Of a stretch of DNA of 56,382 nucleotides, positions 33,041-41,401 are shown piece by piece. This DNA comes from Gemmataceae bacterium (GTDB lineage: Bacteria; Planctomycetota; Planctomycetia; Gemmatales; Gemmataceae), in assembly GCA_009692005.1 (NCBI GenBank), contig SHZZ01000020.1, forward strand, positions 1-56,382. The letters run 5' to 3'. Under the pieces are notes generated by a model, which was not told where the DNA came from, ran no database searches, and saw only the letters and a program-made list of their open reading frames with translations. Position 1 is the first letter of the stretch. Each line of letters starts with the position of its first letter. Both the position numbers and the translations under genes were made by a program.

Positions 33041-35070
33041 ACCCCGCGCTACTATCTCTCCTTTCCATGATCGCTCCCGGCTTTCAGCCCGGCTTCGACG
33101 ACCTGCAAGAAAAAGCGGTGAAGGCCGCCATTCAACTCGTCTCCCCCAGCGTTGTGCAGATTGAAACCTCCGGCGGAACGGAAGTGATCAGCGGGCCCGC
33201 GCGGCCGGGCAGGCCCGGCCCCTCTGCGGGCGGCGGCGTGCGCAAGGGCACTGGGCCAACCACCGGCGTGGTTGTCGCTGCCGACGGGTATGTCGTTTCC
33301 AGCGCTTTCAACTTTGCCAACAAACCGGCCTCCATCATCGTTTCCACCCAGGGAGGCAAGCGCCATGTGGCCCGGGTGGTGGCGACCGACCAGTCGCGCA
33401 TGATTACTCTGTTGAAAATTGACGCTGTGGGCCTGCCCGTGCCGGAAGTTCTGCCGCTGGCGGCCATGCAAATCGGCCAGACAACTCTGGCGCTGGGGCG
33501 AACTCTGGCGGGAACGCCTGACGCCAGCCCGTCCGTAAGCGTGGGAATACTCAGCGCCACGGGGCGGGTTTGGGGCCGGGCCATTCAGACCGATGCCAAG
33601 GTGTCGCCAGTGAATTACGGCGGTCCGCTGATTGATTTGAATGGGCGAGTGTTGGGGATCCTGGTTCCCGCCTCCCCGCAGGCCGACGGCGAAACTGCCG
33701 GCTTCGAATGGTACGACTCGGGAATCGGCTTTGCCATCCCGTTGGAACAAATCTTGTCGATCCTGCCGCGCTTGAAACAGGGGAAGGACCTTCGCCGGGG
33801 GTTGCTGGGCATCACCTTGCAGCCGGGCGATCAGTTCGCCATCGAGCCGGTGGTGTTAAGCGTGGCGCCGAACTCTGCTGCTTCCTCCGCCGGCTTGCGC
33901 CCCGGAGACAAAATCACCGCAATCAATGGCAAGGCGATTTCCAGCCATGCCCATCTGCACCTTCAGCTTGGGCCGCTTTATGAAGGCGATGGCATCAGCC
34001 TGGCGCTGCTGCGTGGCAAAGACGAAGTAAAAATCGACAAGGCGGTGTTGACGGGAAGCGTCAGCACGCCGCCGCCTGCTTTCTTGGGCATTTTGCCCAA
34101 GCGCGACGATAAGGAAAAAGGCGTGGCAGTGCGCCATGTGTTTCCCGAGAGCGCCGCCTCCCGCGCGGGGTTGAAGCCCGGCGACCGAGTGCTGAAGGCG
34201 GGCCTCGCCGCCGATGCCGCCAAGGCTGCCCCAACTGTTCCCATTGCCAACCGCGATGGCCTGGCGCAATTGCTGGTGAACGCCAACATCGGCCAGTTCA
34301 TATCGGTGGAGGTCAAGCGCGCCGATGGCTCCACAGCAACGCTCAAGGGGCCGCTGGGCCCGTACAACCAGACCTTGCCTGAAAAAATTGAAGACAAGGC
34401 CTCGCTGGCCAAGCTCGACAAGGAACCGGAGAAAAAGCCAGAGACCGGGATTTTGAAGAAGCAAACAGCGGCGGGAGACCGCGCCTTTTGGGTTTCCATT
34501 CCTGAAAATTACGACCCGCGGGTGTCGCATGGCGTGCTCATTTGGCTTCACCCCGCCGGTAAGGGTAAAGACCGCGACCTGGAGGATCTGTTTGGCACCT
34601 GGGATCTGATCGCCGGGGAGACCAACCTCATCGTGGTGGCGCCGCGCTGCGATACAGAACTCGGCTGGACGCCAGGCGAGGTTGACCTGATCACGGAGAG
34701 TTTCAAGTTTGTCACCGATGCTTACAATGTCGACCGCCGACGGGTGGTGGCGCATGGCATGGGCATGGGGGGCCAGATGGCCTTCTATCTGGCGTTTCAG
34801 CACCGTGACATGGTGCGCGGCGTGGCCGCCGTTGGCGCCGGCATGGCTGCCAATCCCAAGGAGCGCGTCAATTCCCAGCCCCTCTCGTTCTTCCTCGCCG
34901 TGGGCGACAAGGATCCGTTGCGCGAGTCGGTGGCCGACACGGCCAAGAAACTGGGTGAATTCCATTTCCCTCTGCACTTCAAGGAAATGAAGGACCGCGG
35001 GCATCAGTATTTTGATTCCCAAACCTTCGATCAAATGGCGGTGTGGATCGATCTTCTCGACCGACTGTAA
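33037..35070 (+). CDS. Double pseudoenzyme: degenerate HtrA fold, two PDZ domains, and esterase-like domain without nucleophile
   Basis: 677 residues. The trypsin-like domain lacks all three catalytic residues: the His position is Asn (SSAFNFANK), the Asp position is Met (RMITLLKI), and the Ser position is Tyr194 (SPVNYGGPL). Two PDZ domains follow (about 255-330 and 345-430; APNSAASSAGLRPGDKI and FPESAASRAGLKPGDRV). From about residue 475 a PHB-depolymerase/dienelactone-type alpha/beta hydrolase is recognisable (VLIWLHPAG, VVAPRCD), with Asp (VGDKDPL) and His (RGHQYF). However, the nucleophile elbow GxSxG reads GMGMG, Gly576 replacing Ser. Likely a secreted scaffold or regulator. The N-terminal signal is short. 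Confidence 0.88.
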   Translation: MNPALLSLLSMIAPGFQPGFDDLQEKAVKAAIQLVSPSVVQIETSGGTEVISGPARPGRPGPSAGGGVRKGTGPTTGVVVAADGYVVSSAFNFANKPASIIVSTQGGKRHVARVVATDQSRMITLLKIDAVGLPVPEVLPLAAMQIGQTTLALGRTLAGTPDASPSVSVGILSATGRVWGRAIQTDAKVSPVNYGGPLIDLNGRVLGILVPASPQADGETAGFEWYDSGIGFAIPLEQILSILPRLKQGKDLRRGLLGITLQPGDQFAIEPVVLSVAPNSAASSAGLRPGDKITAINGKAISSHAHLHLQLGPLYEGDGISLALLRGKDEVKIDKAVLTGSVSTPPPAFLGILPKRDDKEKGVAVRHVFPESAASRAGLKPGDRVLKAGLAADAAKAAPTVPIANRDGLAQLLVNANIGQFISVEVKRADGSTATLKGPLGPYNQTLPEKIEDKASLAKLDKEPEKKPETGILKKQTAAGDRAFWVSIPENYDPRVSHGVLIWLHPAGKGKDRDLEDLFGTWDLIAGETNLIVVAPRCDTELGWTPGEVDLITESFKFVTDAYNVDRRRVVAHGMGMGGQMAFYLAFQHRDMVRGVAAVGAGMAANPKERVNSQPLSFFLAVGDKDPLRESVADTAKKLGEFHFPLHFKEMKDRGHQYFDSQTFDQMAVWIDLLDRL

Positions 35071-35071
35071 A

Positions 35072-35101
35072 ACCCGGCGCGCTCTTTTTCCCCCGCCGGG
35101 T
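35072..35101 (+). terminator. Candidate hairpin terminator of the protease operon
   Basis: ACCCGGCG (35072-35079) pairs with CGCCGGGT (35094-35101) two bases after the last stop codon. The T-tract lies in the loop rather than after the stem, so it is not a classical intrinsic terminator. Confidence 0.4.
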
Positions 35102-35166
35102 CCGGGTTGCCTTCCTTCCCCAAAAAAGCATATAGTTACCGCTTATTCCCCCGGGAGGCCTGTCGC

Positions 35167-36240
35167 TTGCTGCGCCTTTTCTTCACTATTTTCAAATACG
35201 CTTTGGCCATTTCCCTTCTGGCCTATGTGGTGCATTCCAACTGGATGCCGGGCAGCGAGACCGGCCTGGAGGCGGTGTGGAAACGCCACGCAGTCGAGGG
35301 CCAGCCTTTGCACTGGGGCTTTTTCCTCGCCTCACTCTTCTTTTACCTCCTGGGTTTGCTGCTCACCCTGGTGCGCTGGCACGCCATGATGCAGTCGCAG
35401 GAATTGGGGATTAGCTTCGGCCAGGCCATCCGCCTGGGATTCATCGGCTTCTTCTTCAATACTTTTCTTCCCGGTTCGGTCGGAGGCGATGTGGTGAAGG
35501 CGGCGGCTGTTTGCCGAAACCAGGCGCGGCGCAGCGTCGCCGTTTCCGTCGTGCTGCTCGACCGGGCCATTGCCCTGTGGGGCCTGATCTTTTTCGCCGG
35601 CGCCAGCGGCGCACTCTTTTGGGCCCTGGGATATTTCTCCGAAGGGGCTGCCGCTCAGGCGGGAAAAATCGTGGTCAAGATGAATCTGGGCTTTTGCCTG
35701 GTCACCGGCTTCGGCTGGTTTATGCTGGCCCGCCTGCCGCTCTGGCGCGTGCAACGCTTTGAAGGACGCCTGCGCCGCTGGGTCGCCGGACCAGCAGCGG
35801 AATTCTGGCTCACCTTTTGGCGCTTCCGGCAAATGCCCGGCGTGGTTTTCAAGTCCTTGCTGATTAGCTGGTGCGGGCACATTTGTCTCTCCCTGGCTTT
35901 TTTCTTTGCTGCCCAGGTCTTTCGCGATGGCCATGCTGTTCCATCGGTCGGGCTGCACTTTCTCATTGTGCCCTTGGGCCTGGTCATCCAGGCCGTGCCG
36001 ATGTTTCCCGGCGGGGCGGGCATTGGCGAACTGGGGTTCGGAGCGCTCTACGCCTGGTTCGGGGCGGAAAAAGCCATGGGCGTTACCGCCTCGCTGGTGC
36101 AGCGCCTGGCCACTTGGTTCATTGCCGTGGGCGGCTACCTCATTTGCGCAGCGTGGAGAGGGGGAAAGAATGGCGGGCCCGTCGAAACAATCCAGCCCGA
36201 AGAACCCTCACGGGTGCAAGGCCCCTGGGGCCAAGGGTGA
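35167..36240 (+). CDS. Lysylphosphatidylglycerol synthetase-like/YbhN (UPF0104) membrane protein
   Basis: About 357 residues if TTG 35167 is the start (GGGAGG seven bases upstream); an in-frame TTG at 35107 would add 20 residues. Some eight hydrophobic helices with family motifs GFFFNTFLPGSVGGDVVKA, VVLLDRAIALWGL and the late FPGGAGIGELGFG. This integral-membrane family (AglD/MprF N-terminal-like) is linked to lipid flipping or glycolipid transfer. The C-terminal residues after ICAAWRGG come from a partial family 2 repeat and a degenerate family 1 repeat, so the natural C-terminus has been replaced by repeat-encoded sequence. Confidence 0.85.
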   Translation: MLRLFFTIFKYALAISLLAYVVHSNWMPGSETGLEAVWKRHAVEGQPLHWGFFLASLFFYLLGLLLTLVRWHAMMQSQELGISFGQAIRLGFIGFFFNTFLPGSVGGDVVKAAAVCRNQARRSVAVSVVLLDRAIALWGLIFFAGASGALFWALGYFSEGAAAQAGKIVVKMNLGFCLVTGFGWFMLARLPLWRVQRFEGRLRRWVAGPAAEFWLTFWRFRQMPGVVFKSLLISWCGHICLSLAFFFAAQVFRDGHAVPSVGLHFLIVPLGLVIQAVPMFPGGAGIGELGFGALYAWFGAEKAMGVTASLVQRLATWFIAVGGYLICAAWRGGKNGGPVETIQPEEPSRVQGPWGQG

Positions 36241-36317
36241 CCGACGGGCTGCCTTTTTGTTTGGCCCCCTCACCCCGCCCTCTCCCCCACTGCTTCGCAG
36301 CGTGGAGAGGGAGAAAA
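36145..36317. repeat. Repeats: partial and full family 2 copies around a degenerate family 1 copy
   Basis: Partial family 2 at 36145-36170 (TGCGCAGCGTGGAGAGGGGG), degenerate family 1 at about 36192-36250 (GCCCGAAGAACC...CCGACGGGC), full family 2 at 36262-36317. The first two are inside the 3' end of the YbhN-like gene. Confidence 0.75.
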
Positions 36318-36449
36318 AATGGGCGCGGTTGCCTTGGATATTTTATTCCCGCGCTGGCCAGGATCCCCATTCAACCTTGAAGCCGCTTCCGTTAGAATAA
36401 CTTGGGTGCTTCGTCAAAAGACCGGACACTGTTTCAGGGAAACTCAAAC

Positions 36450-37577
36450 ATGCGCGCGCTGTTTTTTCTCCTGGGCCTGGCCATGGCCCTCCCCTTCTTT
36501 GCCACACAAAGCAACAGCCAGGAAGCTGACTTAAAAGTCTGGGATCAATCGGTCGACCGCGCCGTTGCCTTCCTGCGGAAAAGCCAGGCTGACGACGGGT
36601 CGTGGAGCGCCAACCTCAGCCCCGGCGTAACTGGCATCATTGTCACCGGGCTCTTGCGCACCGGTAAAGTCACGCCGGAAGACCCCATGGTGGAAAAAGG
36701 GCTGCGCTTCATTGAAGGGTTGATCAATCCGCAAGCTGGCCACATCGCAGGCCGCGACCCGCGCATGCAACTGCAGAACTATGTCACCTCGGTGAATGTC
36801 ATGGCGCTGATGGCCGCCAAGCGAGATTCCTACAAGGCGGTGGTGCGGGATGCCGCCCGTTTCCTCAAGCAGCTTCAATGGGATGAAGGGGAAGGGAAGA
36901 CGGCCAAGGATGATTTTTACGGCGGCGGCGGCTACGACAGCAAGTCGCGCCCCGACCTTTCTAACACCGCCTTCCTCCTTGATGCCCTGATTGCCGCTGG
37001 CGTGGCCAAGGACGACCCGGCTTTCAAAAAAGCCATGGTCTTTGTCAGCCGCTGCCAGAATCGCAAAGGCGAACACAACGATCAGGCCTGGGCCGGAAAA
37101 ATCAACGATGGCAGTTTCATCTACTCAGCCGCTGCGGGCGGCGCCGTCCGTTCCGTGGACACCCCGGCCGCTGACGGCTCCCTGTCCGGGTACGGCAGCA
37201 TGACCTACGCCGGCATCAAGAGCCTCATTTACTGCGGCGTGGCCAAGGACGACCCGCGCATCCTGCACGCCTTTGAATGGGTGCGCAACCACTACACCGT
37301 CGAGGTCAACCCCGGCATGCCGCCCCAACGCGCGCAGTGGGGGCTGTTCTACTATTACAATTCCATGGCCAAGGCTCTGGACGCCCTCGGCGTGGACGAA
37401 GTCACCGACGCCAAGGGTATCAAGCACAACTGGCGGCATGACCTTACATCCGCCATGGCCAAGCGGCAGGGAAAAGATGGTTCCTGGAGCAACCCGCAAG
37501 ATCGCTGGATGGAAGGCGACCCCAACCTGGTGACCGGCTTCGCCCTGATGGCGCTCAGCCATGCCAAACCGAAGTAA
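36450..37577 (+). CDS. Secreted squalene-cyclase-like alpha/alpha-toroid protein
   Basis: 375 residues from ATG 36450 (CAGGGA upstream). Signal peptide, then prenyltransferase/squalene-oxidase-type repeats: AVAFLRKSQADDGSWS (residues 30-45), LSNTAFLLDALIAAG, GSMTYAGIKSLIYCG, and QGKDGSWSNP near the end, with the QW-type G-S-W signature. The DxDD motif of true terpene cyclases is not seen, so triterpene cyclisation is unlikely. These exported toroids are common in planctomycetes, with unknown roles. Its last 17 bases overlap the nickel/cobalt transporter gene. Confidence 0.85.
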   Translation: MRALFFLLGLAMALPFFATQSNSQEADLKVWDQSVDRAVAFLRKSQADDGSWSANLSPGVTGIIVTGLLRTGKVTPEDPMVEKGLRFIEGLINPQAGHIAGRDPRMQLQNYVTSVNVMALMAAKRDSYKAVVRDAARFLKQLQWDEGEGKTAKDDFYGGGGYDSKSRPDLSNTAFLLDALIAAGVAKDDPAFKKAMVFVSRCQNRKGEHNDQAWAGKINDGSFIYSAAAGGAVRSVDTPAADGSLSGYGSMTYAGIKSLIYCGVAKDDPRILHAFEWVRNHYTVEVNPGMPPQRAQWGLFYYYNSMAKALDALGVDEVTDAKGIKHNWRHDLTSAMAKRQGKDGSWSNPQDRWMEGDPNLVTGFALMALSHAKPK

Positions 37578-38961
37578 TCTTCTGGTTCTACTGGCCTTCT
37601 TCTTCTGGGCCTGTGCGGCCCAAAGCCATCCGCTATTATCCGAGAGCCACGACCGCACCATCCGCGTGAGCTTCACTCCCGGCGCGGTTGCTGTCGATTA
37701 TCTTTTGGAAGTGGACGAACTGCGCGCCGCCAGGGACATCTCCTTTTTGCCGGAAACCCAGCGCGCTGGCATTCGCTCCCGCGAGCAGCTTCACCACTTT
37801 TTCCTCGACTTCATGGCCGGCACGCTGGCGGAGAACCTCGTCGCCCGCGTGGGTGGCCAGCCGCTGAAGTTCACCTGCGTGGAAAAGTCGGTGCGCTACG
37901 ACAAGCACCTGGTCTGCCAGTTCCGCTTTGAGGCGAAATTGCCGGCCCAGTTGGCCAGCGGGGAGTTTCATTTCCGCGAGAGCAATTACGAGGACGATGA
38001 TTTCAGCCGTTTAGACCTGGGATTCGCCCCGGAAAGCGCGCCGCGGTTGGAAAACGCCCGCGCCCCGCAAAAGGATTGGATCGATAAACCTGGACTTGAC
38101 CGCGGCCCAGGCGAAACAGAAAGACTTCGCCTGCTGACCGCCAACCTGATTCCCTCCGACAAAGACGACGCAGTCGTGAAGCAAACCAGTGAACCTGCTA
38201 AAAATTCCAGTCACGACGATTCTCTTTTATCCCTCCTTCTCGACGATCACCGCGGCCGCTGGCTCGTCTTCCTGGCCGCAGCCCTTTTTGGCGGCGCCCA
38301 CGCACTCACCCCCGGCCATGGCAAAACCCTGGCCGCAGCCTACCTCATCGGCGAACGCGGCACCCTGGCACACGCCTTCCTTCTCGGGCTCGTCACCACT
38401 CTGTCCCATACCGGCGGGGTCATACTGCTGGCCTTCCTTCTGCCCCGCTTTTTCCCCAAAGCCCACCCCGGGGAAGTGCAAACCGTCCTCGGTTTTATTG
38501 GCGGGTTAATGATTGCAGGCCTGGGAGCCTGGCTCTTATTGCGAAGATTATCCGGCCGGGCGGATCATTATCACGGCCCGGGCGGTGGTCATACTCACCT
38601 GCCCGATGGCACGGTGGTGGTGACGCAACCGGCGGGGTGGAAGGGCATCGTGGTGCTGGGAATCGCCGGCGGCATTGTCCCTTGCTGGGACGCGGTGGCC
38701 ATGCTGCTGTTTGCCCTGGGCGCCAACCTGCTGTCCTGGGCCTTGCCATTGCTGTTGGCCTTTAGCGCCGGGCTGGCAGGGGTGCTGGTGGCGGTGGGGG
38801 TGGCGGTGGTAAAGACCCGCGACTGGCTGGGCGAACGGGGAGTCGGCGCCCGCCTGCTCGAGCGGGTGTCAAGGGTCCTGCCGTTATTCAGCGCCGCCCT
38901 GGTTGCACTGATGGGAATTTGGCTCTGTTATTCCAGTTTACCCACAGCCGGAGGAAAGTAG
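37561..38961 (+). CDS. Nickel/cobalt efflux-type membrane transporter (NicO/RcnA-like)
   Basis: 466 residues. Signal or first helix, an exported N-terminal domain (about 25-200) with scattered His and Asp, then six membrane helices. The family motif ALTPGHGKTLAAAYLIG (HxxxxxH-like) sits at about 240-257, THTGGVILLAFLL-like SHTGG follows, and a His-rich loop DHYHGPGGGHTHLPDG lies between helices. GIVPCWDAVAMLLFALG matches the second family signature. Probable export of Ni2+ or Co2+. It overlaps the preceding gene by 17 bases; the next gene starts three bases after its stop. Confidence 0.88.
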   Translation: MPNRSNLLVLLAFFFWACAAQSHPLLSESHDRTIRVSFTPGAVAVDYLLEVDELRAARDISFLPETQRAGIRSREQLHHFFLDFMAGTLAENLVARVGGQPLKFTCVEKSVRYDKHLVCQFRFEAKLPAQLASGEFHFRESNYEDDDFSRLDLGFAPESAPRLENARAPQKDWIDKPGLDRGPGETERLRLLTANLIPSDKDDAVVKQTSEPAKNSSHDDSLLSLLLDDHRGRWLVFLAAALFGGAHALTPGHGKTLAAAYLIGERGTLAHAFLLGLVTTLSHTGGVILLAFLLPRFFPKAHPGEVQTVLGFIGGLMIAGLGAWLLLRRLSGRADHYHGPGGGHTHLPDGTVVVTQPAGWKGIVVLGIAGGIVPCWDAVAMLLFALGANLLSWALPLLLAFSAGLAGVLVAVGVAVVKTRDWLGERGVGARLLERVSRVLPLFSAALVALMGIWLCYSSLPTAGGK

Positions 38962-38963
38962 AC

Positions 38964-39575
38964 ATGTCGCAAATTGCCGAAGAGGTTAACTTGACCCGGC
39001 CGCCCTTGGGCCTGCCCCAGGGCAGCGTCCGCGCCCTGCTGACCCTGTTGATTCTCGGCGTGGTGATTCATGAAATGGTCATCGGGCGGGAAGTCGATAT
39101 TTTGTGGAACGAAACGCTGCTGATTTCTTTGGCGCACTATTTTTCGCGTCGGCGCTTCATCAACATTCCCGCCAGCGAGGTGCCGCGCTTGCAAAAGGAA
39201 GGGATTCTGCCGCCGGAAACCCGCCCCCTTTACCTCCCCACCGGCTTCATTCGCGCCCTGATCATCCTTTCCTTTGCCGCTTTGGGCGTTTACCTCTACC
39301 GCGAGGGAAGGCTCTTCGAGGCGAAAGTGTTTCCTATCCTTGGGGCGGTGACGGCCTATGTAGTTGGCATGTTTTTCGGCTGGGTGGCCAAGTGGTTCAT
39401 GAAGCCGGGGTCGAAGGCGCTGCTAATCCGCTGGCAGGATTTTCAGGCTTCAATCGTGTTGATCGTGTTGGTAATAACGGCGGCGCTGTTTTTCGTTTAC
39501 GGCTCGGCGGGCGTGCCGCCCTGGTTGAGAAACGCCGCTCTCTTCCTCACCCTGTATTACTTTGGCGCCCGCTGA
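38964..39575 (+). CDS. Membrane protein of unknown function
   Basis: 203 residues from ATG 38964; GGAGG lies in the preceding gene. Four to five hydrophobic helices (ALLTLLILGVVIHEMVIG, ALIILSFAALGVYLY, VFPILGAVTAYVVGMFFG, ASIVLIVLVITAALFFVYG). The start RPPLGLPQGSVRALLTLLI is shared by uncharacterised planctomycete membrane proteins. Possibly a partner of the metal transporter by co-transcription. No function assigned. Confidence 0.8.
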   Translation: MSQIAEEVNLTRPPLGLPQGSVRALLTLLILGVVIHEMVIGREVDILWNETLLISLAHYFSRRRFINIPASEVPRLQKEGILPPETRPLYLPTGFIRALIILSFAALGVYLYREGRLFEAKVFPILGAVTAYVVGMFFGWVAKWFMKPGSKALLIRWQDFQASIVLIVLVITAALFFVYGSAGVPPWLRNAALFLTLYYFGAR

Positions 39576-39594
39576 TTTTTACTTTTCCGTTTGG

Positions 39595-40467
39595 TTATAG
39601 CGCCTCAATTTCCGGCGCGGTGATCAGTTCAATCTTCCCTGGCTCGCCGAACGCGTAGACGAACTTTCCACCTTTGGAACAGGCGCCGCCTACCCGCCCG
39701 CGCTTGTCCATGGCCAGGAACGACACCCGCGCCGGATGCACCCCCCGCCGCGCCGCCAGCCGGTTCACCTTCCTGATCATCGTCTCGCAAGCTTCCTGCG
39801 GGGTTTTCCCCTGCCTCATGAACTCCACCACCAGGCCGGCGCCCCCCGCGCGGATGATCTCCTCGCCCACGCCCGTGGCGCCCGCAGCGCCAGCTTCGTC
39901 ATCCACATACAGCCCGCTGCCGATCAGCGGTGAATCGCCCACTCGCCCCGGCAGTTTGTACGACAACCCCGAGGTGGTGCAGACCCCGCCCAGGGTCCCG
40001 GATTGGTCCCGCGCCAGCACGGTTACTGTGTCGTGACCGGCCGTTTTCCCTTTCTTGGGCCGGTTCTTCTCCCACTCGGCGATGCTTTCAGGCGTCACCA
40101 GCGACTCCAGGGGAAAGCCGTGCTGCAAGGCGAAAGCTTGCGCCCCTTGCCCCACCAGCATGATGTGCGGGGTCTTTTCCATCACCAGCCTGGCCACCGC
40201 CGCCGCGTGCTTGATGTTTTCCAAACAGCCGACCGCGCCGCAGCTTAGCGTCTTGCCGTCCATCACGCAGGCATCGAGTGATACCACGCCGACGCTATTG
40301 GGTATGCCTCCGTAGCCAACCGAGTTGACTTTGGGGTCATCCTCGACGGCCTGAGCCCCGGCCAGGGCGGCGTCGAGCGCCGGTTTGCCTTTTTGCAAAA
40401 GCGGCGCGGCAACCTCCACGGCAATTTTTCCAAAAGACCAGGTGGCGATGATCCGGTAGTCGTTCAT
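39595..40467 (-). CDS. N4-(beta-N-acetylglucosaminyl)-L-asparaginase / isoaspartyl peptidase-like Ntn-hydrolase
   Basis: 290 residues from ATG 40467 (AAGGAG upstream). Starts upstream are repeat-encoded artefacts. Ntn-hydrolase of the glycosylasparaginase branch: LDAALAGAQAVEDDP, VSLDACVMDGKTLSCGAVG, and the autocleavage site GHDTVTVLA, where the Thr becomes the N-terminal nucleophile of the beta subunit. RVGDSPLIGSGLYVDDEAGA and GVGEEIIRAGGA follow. It cleaves the GlcNAc-Asn bond of glycopeptides or isoaspartyl bonds. No signal peptide, so intracellular. Convergent with the membrane-protein gene. Confidence 0.9.
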   Translation of the reverse strand: MNDYRIIATWSFGKIAVEVAAPLLQKGKPALDAALAGAQAVEDDPKVNSVGYGGIPNSVGVVSLDACVMDGKTLSCGAVGCLENIKHAAAVARLVMEKTPHIMLVGQGAQAFALQHGFPLESLVTPESIAEWEKNRPKKGKTAGHDTVTVLARDQSGTLGGVCTTSGLSYKLPGRVGDSPLIGSGLYVDDEAGAAGATGVGEEIIRAGGAGLVVEFMRQGKTPQEACETMIRKVNRLAARRGVHPARVSFLAMDKRGRVGGACSKGGKFVYAFGEPGKIELITAPEIEAL

Positions 40468-40812
40468 TTTTGCTCCTTGAGGAATCCCCACCATGATGAG
40501 CGGGAAAGGAGGTTTTGTCAAACCCTGGGTGGGTAAAAAGTGTCGCGGGGCCAACCCAGCAAAGAACAAATCACGGTTCGGGCTTGGCCCGTTATTTTTC
40601 ACCCGCTCCATGGTGCGAAGCAGTGGGGGAGAGGGCGGAGTGAGGGGGCCGGTAAAAGAAAAACCCGTCGCTGATGCTCGGCCCCTTGGGCCCTCGGACG
40701 GCTCCGGGTGGGCGATGGGTTTTCTCATGCACCGCCGCTACGCGGCGGAATGTGATTGCCCAGGGAACACTCTTTCAAGCTTTCCGACCAAATTGGCGGA
40801 TCTACCCGGGCC
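40468..40812. repeat. Intergenic region with inverted family 2 and degenerate family 1 repeats
   Basis: 345 bases without a gene. The 40597-40652 segment is an inverted family 2 copy (TGGTGCGAAGCAGTGGGGGA then GAGGGCGGAGTGAGGGGGCC). 40662-40720 holds a degenerate family 1 copy (ACCCGTCGCTGATGCTCGG...GGGCGATGGGT). The remainder shows nothing recognisable. The two repeat families lie side by side, as at 15.8, 36.2 and 51.7 kb. Confidence 0.75.
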
Positions 40813-41199
40813 TTAAGGAAGCAACCCTTCCAATACCAACTGTTCATGAATGACTTTTTTCAAGTCATCCAACCCGGTCAAGGCTTTCAAGGAGACAGCA
40901 GGAACCAAGACCATCCACTCGTTTCCCGGTTTGCGAACCAGAATGGCCGGGAGTTCATCGTCGCGGCCAGTTTTCTGCTTGAACCCATCGCGGTGAAGGA
41001 ACTCCAGTGGAAAGCGAAGTTTGCTCAGGAAGTCGCGCCACTCGCGTCTCATGGAAAAGGCGGCATGGGTCAAAGCGCAAAGGTTGCACGGGTAGGTCGA
41101 AGGGGACATGACCTTATGGGTAATGTCAGCAATGAGGTTAAAGAAACCACTGCTGGCGTTGTAGACGAAAACTATTGTCGGCTTGCTGGGGTTTTCCAT
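40813..41199 (-). CDS. Conserved hypothetical protein
   Basis: 128 residues from ATG 41199 (in-frame 41238 start less likely). It begins KPTIVFVYNASSGFFNLIAD and continues with SPSTYPCNLCALTHAAF and MRREWRDFLSKL, a pattern I recall from short uncharacterised proteins found across many bacteria; the CxxC pair (CNLC) could bind metal or be redox-active. It is divergent from the BMC regulator and shares the regulatory region at 41239-41401. No function known. Confidence 0.75.
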   Translation of the reverse strand: MENPSKPTIVFVYNASSGFFNLIADITHKVMSPSTYPCNLCALTHAAFSMRREWRDFLSKLRFPLEFLHRDGFKQKTGRDDELPAILVRKPGNEWMVLVPAVSLKALTGLDDLKKVIHEQLVLEGLLP

Positions 41200-41276
41200 A
41201 GAGATCGGTCCTTTGAAGGTAGCAGGGAAGGTTACCAAGAGGAGGAGTTTTTGGGAAGATTGGGAAGATTTTGAGA

Positions 41277-41370
41277 TTTTGTGGAATTATTCATGTTATT
41301 TACTTCTCTATTTTCTTGACTATCTATTAAATCATGCCATAATTTTCCTAATAAGTGGTAGTTTGTGGAA
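41277..41370 (+). promoter_or_regulatory. Promoter and candidate operator of the microcompartment operon
   Basis: AT-rich island in GC-rich DNA. TTGACT (41316-41321) and CATAAT (41338-41343), spaced 16 bases, form a good sigma-70-type promoter. Direct repeats TTTGTGGAA at 41278-41286 and 41362-41370 flank it symmetrically at about 30 and 18 bases. They are candidate sites for the DeoR-family regulator encoded next. The tandem TTGGGAAGA-TTGGGAAGA lies just upstream (41251-41268). Confidence 0.6.
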
Positions 41371-41401
41371 GATAAATGCCAATATAACCCAGGAGCCTCC
41401 C

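Noticed and set aside
33856-35034. 392-codon leftward frame antisense to the double pseudoenzyme
   Set aside because: Shadow of a well-supported gene; composition (His, Gln, Gly rich) lacks domain structure.
40468-40728. N-terminal extension of the asparaginase-like enzyme
   Set aside because: Translated family 1 and 2 repeats; ATG 40467 has AAGGAG and begins the conserved domain.
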